From assembly GCA_024763295.1 (NCBI GenBank), contig JANTFU010000037.1, positions 1 to 12,385 on the forward strand: 12,385 nt of DNA, read 5' to 3'. Shown here piece by piece: positions 1 through 5,755 of this stretch. The position numbers and the translations under genes are program-made. The notes beneath the pieces were generated by a model. That model was not told the origin of the DNA, ran no database searches, and saw nothing but the letters and a program-made list of their open reading frames with translations. Numbering within the stretch: the first letter of the stretch is position 1; each line of letters begins with the position of its first letter. This stretch comes from Anaerolineales bacterium. GTDB lineage: Bacteria > Chloroflexota > Anaerolineae > Anaerolineales > Villigracilaceae.

Positions 1-206
1 CGCGCGTCGGCGCTCTTGACGTCAACATGGTCGGCGACCTAACTACATTTTACACGGCAATTGACAACACCTCTGCCATCTCCGCTGGCGGGGCTGCCGC
101 GTGGATTTGTGGTGAGCGCGCCTTCGGCTGGAAAGTCTACGCCGAAACCGCAGAGCTTGCCCGCAACTTCTTTAACGAAGCGATTAGTAAATTTCGTTGT
201 AATTAA
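1..206 (+). CDS. 3' end of an unrecognised protein gene (5' end outside window)
   Basis: Reading frame 3 is open from the left edge (first full codon at base 3) to a TAA at 204-206, giving 67 C-terminal residues. The translation looks protein-like, with mixed hydrophobic and charged residues, segments such as DLTTFYTAIDNTSAISAGG and AETAELARNFFNEAISKF, and many C-ending codons. It is not the low-complexity product of a shadow frame. An in-frame ATG lies at 27-29, but no Shine-Dalgarno precedes it, so I infer that the gene begins left of the window. The last third is likely helical (AETAELARNFFNEAI). I do not recognise the family and assign no function. It converges on mazG, with 82 bases between the stop codons, so it is not part of the ribosomal-protein transcription unit. 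Confidence 0.5.
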   Translation, partial: RVGALDVNMVGDLTTFYTAIDNTSAISAGGAAAWICGERAFGWKVYAETAELARNFFNEAISKFRCN

Positions 207-213
207 GCCTTTT

Positions 214-273
214 GCGTAATGCGGATTTCGTATTGCATAATAACCGGCAGCTTCAAAACCATACGCAATACGC
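214..273. repeat. Inverted repeats in the convergent gap before mazG's 3' end
   Basis: The 82-base gap between two converging stop codons contains CGTATTGC (229-236) and its exact reverse complement GCAATACG (265-272). GCGTAATGCG (214-223) also matches the complement of 264-273 at 9 of 10 positions. The two left arms compete for the same right arm. The location suits a bidirectional terminator, but there is no clear T tract on either strand, so this role is only inferred. Confidence 0.3.
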
Positions 274-288
274 TTTACCAAACACGCC

Positions 289-1374
289 CTACAACCCGCT
301 CCGCTTGGCAGCCTGCCAACACGCTTCCATCTCATCCAGCGACATATCACGCATCTCAAATTGTCCATCACGCGCACATTGCTCGATGTAAGAAAACCGC
401 GCTCTAAAGCGCTTATTCGCTTCACGCAGCGCAGATTCAGCGTCTACTTTTTGCCAGCGCGCAAAGTTGACCAGCACAAAGAAGAGATCGCCGATTTCCG
501 CCGCCAACTCTTCCTGCGTCTCAGCCGCACGGATCTCATCTATTTCTTCCATCAATTTATCGAGTACACCATCCATTGTGTCCCAATCGAAACCAACGCG
601 GGCGGCGCGATCTTGATATTCCAACGCTTGGCTGAGCGCCGGGAAAGAAAGTGGAACCCCGTCTAAAATCCCTTTTTCCAGTTTCCCCTCATTTTTGCGT
701 TCTTGCGCTTTGAGTTGCTCCCAATTTTGCAAAACTTCATCTTCACCTGAAACTTGTACCTCGCCAAAAACATGCGGATGCCTGCGAATGATTTTGTCGT
801 AAATACCTTTGGCAACATCGCTCATGCGAAAATGCCCGTTCTCGTTGGCAATCTGTGCGTTTAATAAAATTTGGAGCAGCAAATCGCCAAATTCTTCCTG
901 CATGGCAGCGGGGTCATTTTGATCCATCGCATCGAGGGCTTCATAGGATTCTTCAAGCAGGTGTTTGCGCAGGGTCTGGTGCGTCTGTTTTTTGTCCCAG
1001 GGACAGCCATCGGGCGCACGCAAATGAGCGACAATCTCGGCAAAGGCAGTTACAGAACTCCCTGCGGGCAAGGCGGGGACGAGAATCGCGCTGACGGGGG
1101 CATCCAGCTCATTGACACCAAGCAAGCCCAAATTCACGTCCGTAACGCTGTTGTTGGTCAGTACCAAGCGCAAGGGATGGTCGGCATCATAGGCGGTTTG
1201 CAAAATCCGGCAGAGATGCTCTCTGTCAACTTTTTCTACATCTAAAAGTAGCGCAGGCACATCTGGTAAAAAGGGCGGGATGTGGGCGTCCTGAAGTTCG
1301 GTTGCGCGGCACAGAGTGAGTCTTGGGGCGTTTTCGAGATTGAGTAAGGTGAGGGTTTCTTGTAGCGTGGGCAT
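289..1374 (-). CDS. mazG: MazG-family nucleoside triphosphate pyrophosphohydrolase with a YabN-like N-terminal remnant
   Basis: This 361-residue protein probably hydrolyses nucleoside triphosphates to monophosphate and pyrophosphate, cleansing the pool of damaged nucleotides in the cytosol. Two MazG domains are visible. The first begins near HLRAPDGCPWDKKQTH (117-132) and has the Mg-binding pairs EESYE (141-145) and EEFGD (160-164), then RRHPHVFG (197-204). The second has EEIDE (276-280) and EIGDLFF (293-299), ending in KRFRARFSYIE (321-331). Residues 1-115 resemble the C-terminal half of the tetrapyrrole-methylase-like domain fused to MazG in YabN proteins (DAHIPPFLPDVPALLLD, then LVPALPAGSS). 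The N-terminal half with the SAM-binding glycines is missing. The ATG start has GGGAGA five bases upstream, inside a possible hairpin. The gene follows rpsI behind a terminator, so it is probably transcribed separately. The MazG assignment is secure; the remnant is an inference from memory of the family. Confidence 0.9.
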   Translation of the reverse strand: MPTLQETLTLLNLENAPRLTLCRATELQDAHIPPFLPDVPALLLDVEKVDREHLCRILQTAYDADHPLRLVLTNNSVTDVNLGLLGVNELDAPVSAILVPALPAGSSVTAFAEIVAHLRAPDGCPWDKKQTHQTLRKHLLEESYEALDAMDQNDPAAMQEEFGDLLLQILLNAQIANENGHFRMSDVAKGIYDKIIRRHPHVFGEVQVSGEDEVLQNWEQLKAQERKNEGKLEKGILDGVPLSFPALSQALEYQDRAARVGFDWDTMDGVLDKLMEEIDEIRAAETQEELAAEIGDLFFVLVNFARWQKVDAESALREANKRFRARFSYIEQCARDGQFEMRDMSLDEMEACWQAAKRSGL

Positions 1375-1397
1375 GGTTTCTCCCGATAAGAGAAACC
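1375..1397 (-). promoter_or_regulatory. Hairpin covering the mazG ribosome binding site
   Basis: In the mazG message GGTTTCTC (1397-1390) can pair with GAGAAACC (1382-1375): eight perfect base pairs around a seven-base loop, ending directly against the ATG. The Shine-Dalgarno GGGAGA (1384-1379) lies partly in the loop and partly in the 3' arm, so this fold would hide it. Bases 1393-1397 are also needed by the larger upstream palindrome, so the two folds exclude each other. The pairing is seen in the sequence; regulation is inferred. Confidence 0.5.
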
Positions 1398-1425
1398 TGA
1401 CAGGTTTTAAAAACCTGTCAGGTTT
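1393..1425. repeat. Perfect nested palindrome (2 x AAACCTG-N-CAGGTTT)
   Basis: Arms at 1393-1407 (AAACCTGACAGGTTT) and 1411-1425 (AAACCTGTCAGGTTT) are exact reverse complements with a 3-base spacer TAA. Each arm is also a 7-1-7 palindrome around a single A or T. The element can therefore form one 15-bp hairpin or two small ones, or present two dyad sites whose centres (1400 and 1418) are 18 bp apart. It resembles dispersed palindromic repeats found between genes in many genomes. No long U tract follows on either strand, so it is unlikely to be a simple terminator. Confidence 0.85.
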
Positions 1426-1440
1426 GTCGTTGAAAACTTA

Positions 1441-1475
1441 AAAGGCAAAAGCTAATGCGATGATTGCATTAGCTT
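1441..1475 (-). terminator. Intrinsic terminator after rpsI
   Basis: On the minus strand, 23 bases after the rpsI stop, AAGCTAATGC (1475-1466) pairs perfectly with GCATTAGCTT (1458-1449): ten base pairs around a seven-base loop. It is followed by TTGCCTTTT, so the 3' side reads CTTTTGCCTTTT. The stem is AT-rich but long, and its position at the end of the ribosomal-protein run supports termination or attenuation there. Confidence 0.7.
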
Positions 1476-1498
1476 CTGACAAGTTTTGCGATAAAGGT

Positions 1499-1894
1499 TT
1501 AACGCTTGGTGTAAGTAGGCGCCTTGCGGGCTTTCTTGAGACCAGGTTTCTTGCGTTCTTTGACCAGCGGGTTACGGGTAAGCAAACCGCCTTTGCGCAA
1601 AGAAGGCTGTAGATCGGGGTTCAATTTTACGAGCGCACGCGCTAAGCCGAGTTTTACTGCGTCGGTCTGACCGGTGACACCGCCACCTTTAACCAGCACG
1701 GTGACATCGTAAGATTCACGTTTTTCGCCGGAAGCAGCAAAGGGAGCCAGAATGTCGTTCACATCGCCAAAGCGGGTGAAATAGGCTTCAAGCTCTTTGT
1801 CGTTGACAGTAAAGTTGCCGGAGCCGCTCATTACACGCACGCGGGCGGAGCTTTCTTTGCGGCGACCAATGCCTTCAAAATATCGTTCAGCCAT
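1499..1894 (-). CDS. rpsI: 30S ribosomal protein S9
   Basis: S9 is a small-subunit head protein whose basic C-terminal tail reaches toward the P-site tRNA. The 131-residue product is full length for bacterial S9. It opens with the family start AERYFEGIGRRKESSARVRV (residues 2-21), has the GGGVTGQTDAVKLGLARAL segment in the middle and ends in ARKAPTYTKR, the conserved tail with its terminal Lys-Arg. AGGAAG lies five bases before the ATG. The gene starts 16 bases after rplM, the usual rplM-rpsI pair, and is followed by an intrinsic terminator at 1441-1475. It is therefore probably the last gene of the ribosomal-protein transcript. Nothing in it looks truncated or unusual. Confidence 0.98.
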   Translation of the reverse strand: MAERYFEGIGRRKESSARVRVMSGSGNFTVNDKELEAYFTRFGDVNDILAPFAASGEKRESYDVTVLVKGGGVTGQTDAVKLGLARALVKLNPDLQPSLRKGGLLTRNPLVKERKKPGLKKARKAPTYTKR

Positions 1895-1910
1895 AATATC
1901 TTCCTATTCT

Positions 1911-2348
1911 CTATTTCAGGGGCTGCGGGTTCTGCGCTTCGTGCGGGTGTTCCGCAGTTTCATACACTTTCAAGCGCTTAAGCAGATGACGACCCATCTT
2001 GTTGTGCGGGAGCATCCCCCAAACAGCCGAGCGAATAACACGGTCGGGGTGTTTTTGGAGCTGGTCACGCAGGGTGATGGAGGTCAAGCCACCGGGATAA
2101 CCTGAGTGGCGGTAATACTTTTTGGTATCCATTTTAGAATTGGTGCGGGTACCGGTCACCTGAACGCCACCGGCATTGACAACAATCACGTTGTCGCCTT
2201 CGACGCCGGGCGTGAAGGTCGGTTTGTGTTTACCAAGCAACGTAGCGGCAATGCGAGTTGCCAAACGACCGAGGTTTTCACCGTTGGCATCCACAATATA
2301 CCAATCGCGCTCGATTTCAGCTTGTTTGGGATAATACGTTTTGTACAC
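1911..2348 (-). CDS. rplM: 50S ribosomal protein L13
   Basis: L13 binds 23S rRNA early in large-subunit assembly. The 145-residue product is of normal length and shows the family blocks in order: WYIVDANGENLGRLAT (16-31), LLGKHKPTFTPGVEGDNVIVVNA (38 to 59, in part), YYRHSGYPGG (78-87) and VWGMLPHNKMGRHLLKRLKVY (109 to 129, in part). The start is GTG at 2348-2346. GGAGAG sits five bases upstream, and the nearby ATG is out of frame, so GTG is the only reasonable start. The gene lies between truA and rpsI. Its 38-base leader consists largely of a 7-bp repeat array that spills over from truA, leaving just enough room for the ribosome binding site. Confidence 0.97.
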   Translation of the reverse strand: MYKTYYPKQAEIERDWYIVDANGENLGRLATRIAATLLGKHKPTFTPGVEGDNVIVVNAGGVQVTGTRTNSKMDTKKYYRHSGYPGGLTSITLRDQLQKHPDRVIRSAVWGMLPHNKMGRHLLKRLKVYETAEHPHEAQNPQPLK

Positions 2349-2364
2349 TTCGTCTCTCCATTTT

Positions 2365-2402
2365 AGACTTGTGAAGACTTCAGACGTTAGACTTTAGACT
2401 TC
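2365..2402. repeat. Heptamer repeat array (AGACTTY) across the truA stop codon
   Basis: On the plus strand the 7-base units are AGACTTC (2396-2402), AGACTTT (2389-2395), AGACGTT (2382-2388) and AGACTTC (2375-2381). A 3-base break (TGA) follows, then AGACTTG (2365-2371). On the coding strand the unit is (G/A/C)AAGTCT. The array encodes the last residues of TruA, supplies its TAA stop and fills most of the leader of rplM. Confidence 0.85.
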
Positions 2403-3154
2403 AGAATTTCCAGATTATCAGGATAGGACACTTCGACCAGCGTCAGCCCGTTGGGCGGTGCGATACCGCTCGGAAGTTCGGCTTGGTCGGCTAAAGCACG
2501 GGCAAATATCTCCTTTGGAAATTTTCCCTGTGCAATCACAATCTGGCTGCGTACGAGACGCCGCACCATGTGATAAAGGAAGGCATTTGCCTGCACTTCA
2601 AAGTGCCACTCATCAGCTTGCTTTTCCCAATGCGCGTGCATTAGATGACGTTCGGTACTGCCTCCGGGACGGGGGGGGGAACCAAAAGCAGCGAAGTCGT
2701 GAATGCCGGGCAGCATAGCTGCCAGCGCATGCAACACATCTTCTTGTGGGGCTGGGAAAACCCGCCAAGCATAGCGTTCTCGCAAAGGATCGCGCTGTGG
2801 CTGAGAGAAGATGCGGTAACGGTATCGGCGGGCGGTCGCGTCAAAGCGGGGGTGAAAATTATCAGAAGCGACCTGTGCCCGACGGACAGCCATATCGGCG
2901 GGCAGGTTGGCATTTAGGGCGTTGACTAAGACATCCAAGCGGTGCGCCCAGTCAAGGTCAAAGGACGCGACCTGTCCCGAAGCGTGAACTCCGGCGTCGG
3001 TGCGCCCAGCCATCAGGACGGATGTCCCGTCCCAGCCCATCTTACGGAGGGCGTTTTCTAGTTCGCCCTGTACCGTACGATGTTTTTTTGCCTGCCGTTG
3101 GCTACCGAGAAATTCGGTACCGTCGTAAGCAAGGATAATTTGGTAACGTGCCAT
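2387..3154 (-). CDS. truA: tRNA pseudouridine synthase A (TruA)
   Basis: TruA converts uridines 38-40 in tRNA anticodon stems to pseudouridine. The 255-residue product has the family opening YQIILAYDGTEFLGSQRQ (4-21), the catalytic motif AGRTDAGVHA (49-58) with catalytic Asp53, the mid-domain FHPRFDATARRYRY stretch, the ANAFLYHMVRRLV segment and a C-terminal APPNGLTLVEVSYP. The length is normal. Two oddities stand out. No Shine-Dalgarno precedes the ATG (the upstream bases read ATACTGTCA), because a heptamer hairpin runs right up to the start. The final residues (ILKSKV) and the stop are written by another heptamer array. The coding strand also has a run of nine C at 2679-2671, read as SPPR. 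The position between rplQ and rplM is the common one, so the gene may depend on translation or transcription from rplQ. Confidence 0.95.
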   Translation of the reverse strand: MARYQIILAYDGTEFLGSQRQAKKHRTVQGELENALRKMGWDGTSVLMAGRTDAGVHASGQVASFDLDWAHRLDVLVNALNANLPADMAVRRAQVASDNFHPRFDATARRYRYRIFSQPQRDPLRERYAWRVFPAPQEDVLHALAAMLPGIHDFAAFGSPPRPGGSTERHLMHAHWEKQADEWHFEVQANAFLYHMVRRLVRSQIVIAQGKFPKEIFARALADQAELPSGIAPPNGLTLVEVSYPDNLEILKSKV

Positions 3155-3157
3155 TGA

Positions 3158-3224
3158 CAGTATTCAGTGGGCAGTAATCAGTGATCAGGGTTGCTGAATA
3201 CCGATTACTATACACCGACTACTG
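3158..3224. repeat. Inverted heptamer repeats forming a 31-nt-arm hairpin between rplQ and truA
   Basis: The left arm is four 7-base units, CAGTATT, CAGTGGG, CAGTAAT and CAGTGAT, plus CAG (3158-3188). The right arm, 3194-3224, is the same pattern inverted: CTGAATA, CCGATTA, CTATACA, CCGACTA and CTG. Both arms are exactly 31 bases around a 5-base loop (3189-3193). Twenty-three of 31 positions are Watson-Crick complementary, and in the minus-strand transcript three of the mismatches become G-U pairs. The hairpin fills nearly the whole gap between the rplQ stop and the truA start. Confidence 0.85.
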
Positions 3225-3228
3225 AAAT

Positions 3229-3606
3229 TTATTCTTCGACCAGCTCAAGCAAAACCATCTCGGCACCGTCGCCTTTGCGAGGACCGAGGTTCAACATGCG
3301 GGTGTAGCCGCCGTTGCGATTGACAAAGCGAGGGGCAATATCATCAAAAAGTTTCGGAAGAATCTTATTGCCGCCCAATTTGGAAGCAATGAGACGGCGA
3401 GCGTGCACTTTTTGTGCATCTTCCGCTTCAATGCTATTGCGTGCCACAGTAATCATCCGTTCGGCTTCGCCGCGAATGGCTTGGGCTTTCGCTTTGGTGG
3501 TTTTAATTCGCTCATATTCAAAGAGCTGTTTGATCAAGGTGCGGCGCAAGGCAATGCGCGCGCCTTTTGTGCGATTTAGTTTTTTTCCTGCTACATGATG
3601 TCGCAT
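3229..3606 (-). CDS. rplQ: 50S ribosomal protein L17
   Basis: L17 lies near the polypeptide exit tunnel of the large subunit. The 125-residue product has the family opening MRHHVAGKKLNRTKGARIALRRTL, the repeated basic helices, the LFDDIAPRFVNRNGGYTRML segment with its conserved R-GGYTR, and the ending MVLLELVEE. Length is typical of the short bacterial form. The ATG begins five bases after the rpoA stop, and GGAG overlapping the end of rpoA serves as its ribosome binding site, so the two are likely coupled. rpoA-rplQ is the conserved end of the alpha operon. The stop is followed almost immediately by a long repeat hairpin. Confidence 0.97.
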   Translation of the reverse strand: MRHHVAGKKLNRTKGARIALRRTLIKQLFEYERIKTTKAKAQAIRGEAERMITVARNSIEAEDAQKVHARRLIASKLGGNKILPKLFDDIAPRFVNRNGGYTRMLNLGPRKGDGAEMVLLELVEE

Positions 3607-3611
3607 CTTAA

Positions 3612-4589
3612 TTACTCCGCGTTGCCTTCTGTGTCATCTTCGTCAGACATATAGCCTTTTTCGCGCATTTTCTGACGCAGTTCATCGAGGCTCTTTTCAC
3701 CGAAGTTCCGAATGGACATGATGGCTTGGTCACCTTTTTCAAGCAGATCAAGCACATCACCAACGGTGATGATGCCGGTGCGCTTCAAGGAATTGAAGAC
3801 ACGCACCGAAAGGTCGAGCGCTTCTACGGGGGTCTCGGCAACTTCGCTGTTGACACCCTTTTCTTCATCTGCTTCTTCGATCACTGCCATGAGCGATTCT
3901 TCGCTCACGCCTGCGATGTGGCGCAGATGCTCGATAAGAACTTTGCCGGAGGTGCTTAATGCCTTTTCAGGGGCAAGGGTACCGTCTGTCCAGATCTCCA
4001 GAATCAACTTATCATAATTTGTACTTTGACCGACACGCGCCGAGGTAACATCCCAGTTGACCTTTTTCACGGGGCTGAACAATGCATCTACCGGCATTTC
4101 ACCGATGGGCATGTGTCCGCCGCGCTCATTGGCGGGGGAATAACCACGTCCACGCGCTACGGAAAATTCAATATCTAATTTTGCGCTGTTATCATCCACC
4201 GTGAACAAATAAAGTTCAGGATTGACGATCTCGATTTCGGGGGGCGCAATAATATCTGCGGCAGTCACAACGCCTTCGCCGCGAACTTCCAAATGCATAC
4301 GAGTGCTATCCACGCCATCCAATTTCATGCGGATCTGTTTGACCTGCAACATGATTTGAATGACATCTTCGCGCACACCGGGCACATCTGTAAACTCATG
4401 CAAAACGTCCGCTATCCGCATCGAGGTAACGGCAACACCGGGTAATGAGGACAAAAGCGCGCGGCGCATCGAATTACCGATGGTGGCTCCGTAGCCTCTT
4501 TCCAGCGGGCTGATGACAAACTTACCATAATTGCGAGACTCAGCCTCTCTCTCAATCTTTGGGATTACCATATTCGTGATACCCGTCAC
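3612..4589 (-). CDS. rpoA: DNA-directed RNA polymerase subunit alpha
   Basis: Alpha dimerises to start RNA polymerase assembly, and its C-terminal domain binds promoter UP elements and activators. The 325-residue protein shows the N-terminal assembly motif ERGYGATIGNSMRRALLSSL (30-49), the insert domain around EVRGEGVVTA (101-110) and GGHMPIGEMPVDALFSPVKK (157-176), and a linker near 230-255. The C-terminal domain follows, with LSVRVFNSLKR (260-270, its Arg matching the DNA-contacting arginine of the family), and SIRNFGEKSLDEL (292-304). A short acidic tail (SDEDDTEGNAE) ends it. I take the GTG at 4589-4587 as the start because GGGAGAGGTGA lies just upstream. The ATG six codons in has no such site. 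An 82-base leader with a GC-rich hairpin separates it from rpsD. Confidence 0.97.
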   Translation of the reverse strand: MTGITNMVIPKIEREAESRNYGKFVISPLERGYGATIGNSMRRALLSSLPGVAVTSMRIADVLHEFTDVPGVREDVIQIMLQVKQIRMKLDGVDSTRMHLEVRGEGVVTAADIIAPPEIEIVNPELYLFTVDDNSAKLDIEFSVARGRGYSPANERGGHMPIGEMPVDALFSPVKKVNWDVTSARVGQSTNYDKLILEIWTDGTLAPEKALSTSGKVLIEHLRHIAGVSEESLMAVIEEADEEKGVNSEVAETPVEALDLSVRVFNSLKRTGIITVGDVLDLLEKGDQAIMSIRNFGEKSLDELRQKMREKGYMSDEDDTEGNAE

Positions 4590-4627
4590 GGTTCACCTCT
4601 CCCTGTCTAAGCAGATAAAATACGGGC

Positions 4628-4651
4628 GGGTGGGAACAAAGCGCCCCACCC
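4628..4651 (-). promoter_or_regulatory. GC-rich hairpin in the rpsD-rpoA gap
   Basis: On the minus strand GGGTGGG (4651-4645) pairs with CCCACCC (4634-4628) around a ten-base loop, and GCCCGTATTTTATC follows. It lies between the rpsD stop and the rpoA Shine-Dalgarno. The T-rich stretch is short and interrupted, so it is at most a weak terminator or attenuator. Partial readthrough control or an S4-binding site would suit the location, but nothing in the sequence proves either. Confidence 0.35.
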
Positions 4652-4671
4652 CAGCCAATATTCTCTTTTCG

Positions 4672-5310
4672 TTAGCGTGAGTAATATTCAACAATCAACT
4701 GTTCGTTCAAGCTGCCGTCAATTTCGGAGCGTTCGGGCAAACGGGCAACCTTGCCGGAGAGTGCTTTTGCATCGCGCTCTAACCAAGCAGGAACATTACG
4801 TTTTTCAACCAGATCGTTGAGATTCTTGAAATAAGTCAGTTTGCGTGATTCCTGACGCACAGCTAACTCATCGCCATCTTTGAGCAACATCGAGGGCACA
4901 TCCGTGCGACGTCCGTTGACAACAAAGTGTCCATGCGTCACCATCAAACGAGCCTCTGCACGGCTGGACGCAAAGCCCAGGCGGTAGACAACATTATCAA
5001 GGCGAGATTCAAGGATTTGCAATAAGTTCAAACCGGTCAAACCACGACGAGCATTGGCAACTTTGTAGTAGCGGCTGAACTGACGTTCCAAGACACCATA
5101 GACGCGGCGAGCGCGCTGTTTGGCACGCAACTGACGACCGTAGTCCGACTCGCGTCCGCGTCCACGGCTTGCGGTACGACCATGCTGACCAGGCGCATAG
5201 TCGCGTTTGTCAAATGAACATTTCGGGGAGAAGCAACGCTCTCCCTTAAGGAAGAGTTTTTCACCTTCGCGTCGGCATAATTTACATACCGGACCAATAT
5301 ACTTAGCCAT
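4672..5310 (-). CDS. rpsD: 30S ribosomal protein S4 (zinc-binding, four-cysteine form)
   Basis: S4 nucleates 30S assembly on the 16S 5' domain and helps decoding accuracy. The 212-residue product has Cys9, Cys12, Cys26 and Cys31 (C-x2-C ... C-x4-C), the zinc-binding form. KRDYAPGQHG follows, then the S4 RNA-binding fold around SRLDNVVYRLGFASSRAEAR (105-124, approximate) and VNGRRTDVPS, and the ending LIVEYYSR. GAGG stands about nine bases before the ATG. It follows rpsK after 20 bases and precedes rpoA, as in many Gram-positive-type alpha operons; S4 is the known translational repressor of this operon in some bacteria. Here the rpsD-rpoA gap carries a GC-rich hairpin. Confidence 0.98.
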   Translation of the reverse strand: MAKYIGPVCKLCRREGEKLFLKGERCFSPKCSFDKRDYAPGQHGRTASRGRGRESDYGRQLRAKQRARRVYGVLERQFSRYYKVANARRGLTGLNLLQILESRLDNVVYRLGFASSRAEARLMVTHGHFVVNGRRTDVPSMLLKDGDELAVRQESRKLTYFKNLNDLVEKRNVPAWLERDAKALSGKVARLPERSEIDGSLNEQLIVEYYSR

Positions 5311-5330
5311 ATTTTCTTACCTCTTCTCAG

Positions 5331-5735
5331 CTATACGCGGCGTTTCTTCGGCGGGCGGCAACCATTATGCGGCACCGGCGTAATATCGGCAATCGAGCGA
5401 ACTTTCACGCCCGCAGCCTGTACAGCACGGATCGCGTTTTCGCGACCGGGACCAGGACCTTTGACAATCACGTCAACTTCCTGAATGCCCATCTGCTGGG
5501 CGGCTTGAGCAGCCTGTTCGGCAGCCAAACGAGCGGCAAAAGGTGTGCTCTTACGCGAACCTTTAAAACCGGCAGAGCCAGCACTGCCCCAGGCAACCGT
5601 ATTTCCTTGAAGATCGGTCACAGTAACGATCGTATTATTGAAAGATGCCATAATGTGCACCTGTCCAACGGACAAGCTGCGTTTGGCTTTCTTTTTTGCG
5701 CCACCGCGACGTGATGAACGTACATTTTTAGCCAT
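5331..5735 (-). CDS. rpsK: 30S ribosomal protein S11
   Basis: S11 forms part of the platform of the small subunit near the mRNA exit. The 134-residue product has a basic N terminus (KNVRSSRRGGAKKKAKRS), the SFNNTIVTVTDLQGN segment (31-45), AWGSAGSAGFKGSRKSTPFA (48-67), KGPGPGRENAIRA (92-104) and the ending PVPHNGCRPPKKRRV. All are diagnostic. GAGGAA lies three to four bases before the ATG. It starts 20 bases after the rpsM stop. Full length and ordinary. Confidence 0.98.
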   Translation of the reverse strand: MAKNVRSSRRGGAKKKAKRSLSVGQVHIMASFNNTIVTVTDLQGNTVAWGSAGSAGFKGSRKSTPFAARLAAEQAAQAAQQMGIQEVDVIVKGPGPGRENAIRAVQAAGVKVRSIADITPVPHNGCRPPKKRRV

Positions 5736-5755
5736 AATTCCTCGCTATAACTCTA

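Noticed and set aside
39..425. Minus-strand open frame of 128 codons overlapping the mazG 3' end
   Set aside because: Its product is rich in Arg, Cys and Trp with no family resemblance, it overlaps the well-supported mazG 3' end, and the plus strand frame over 1-206 is more protein-like.
3205..3230. TATAGT on the minus strand as a -10 box for truA
   Set aside because: No acceptable -35 sequence lies 16 to 18 bases upstream, and the bases are part of the heptamer array.
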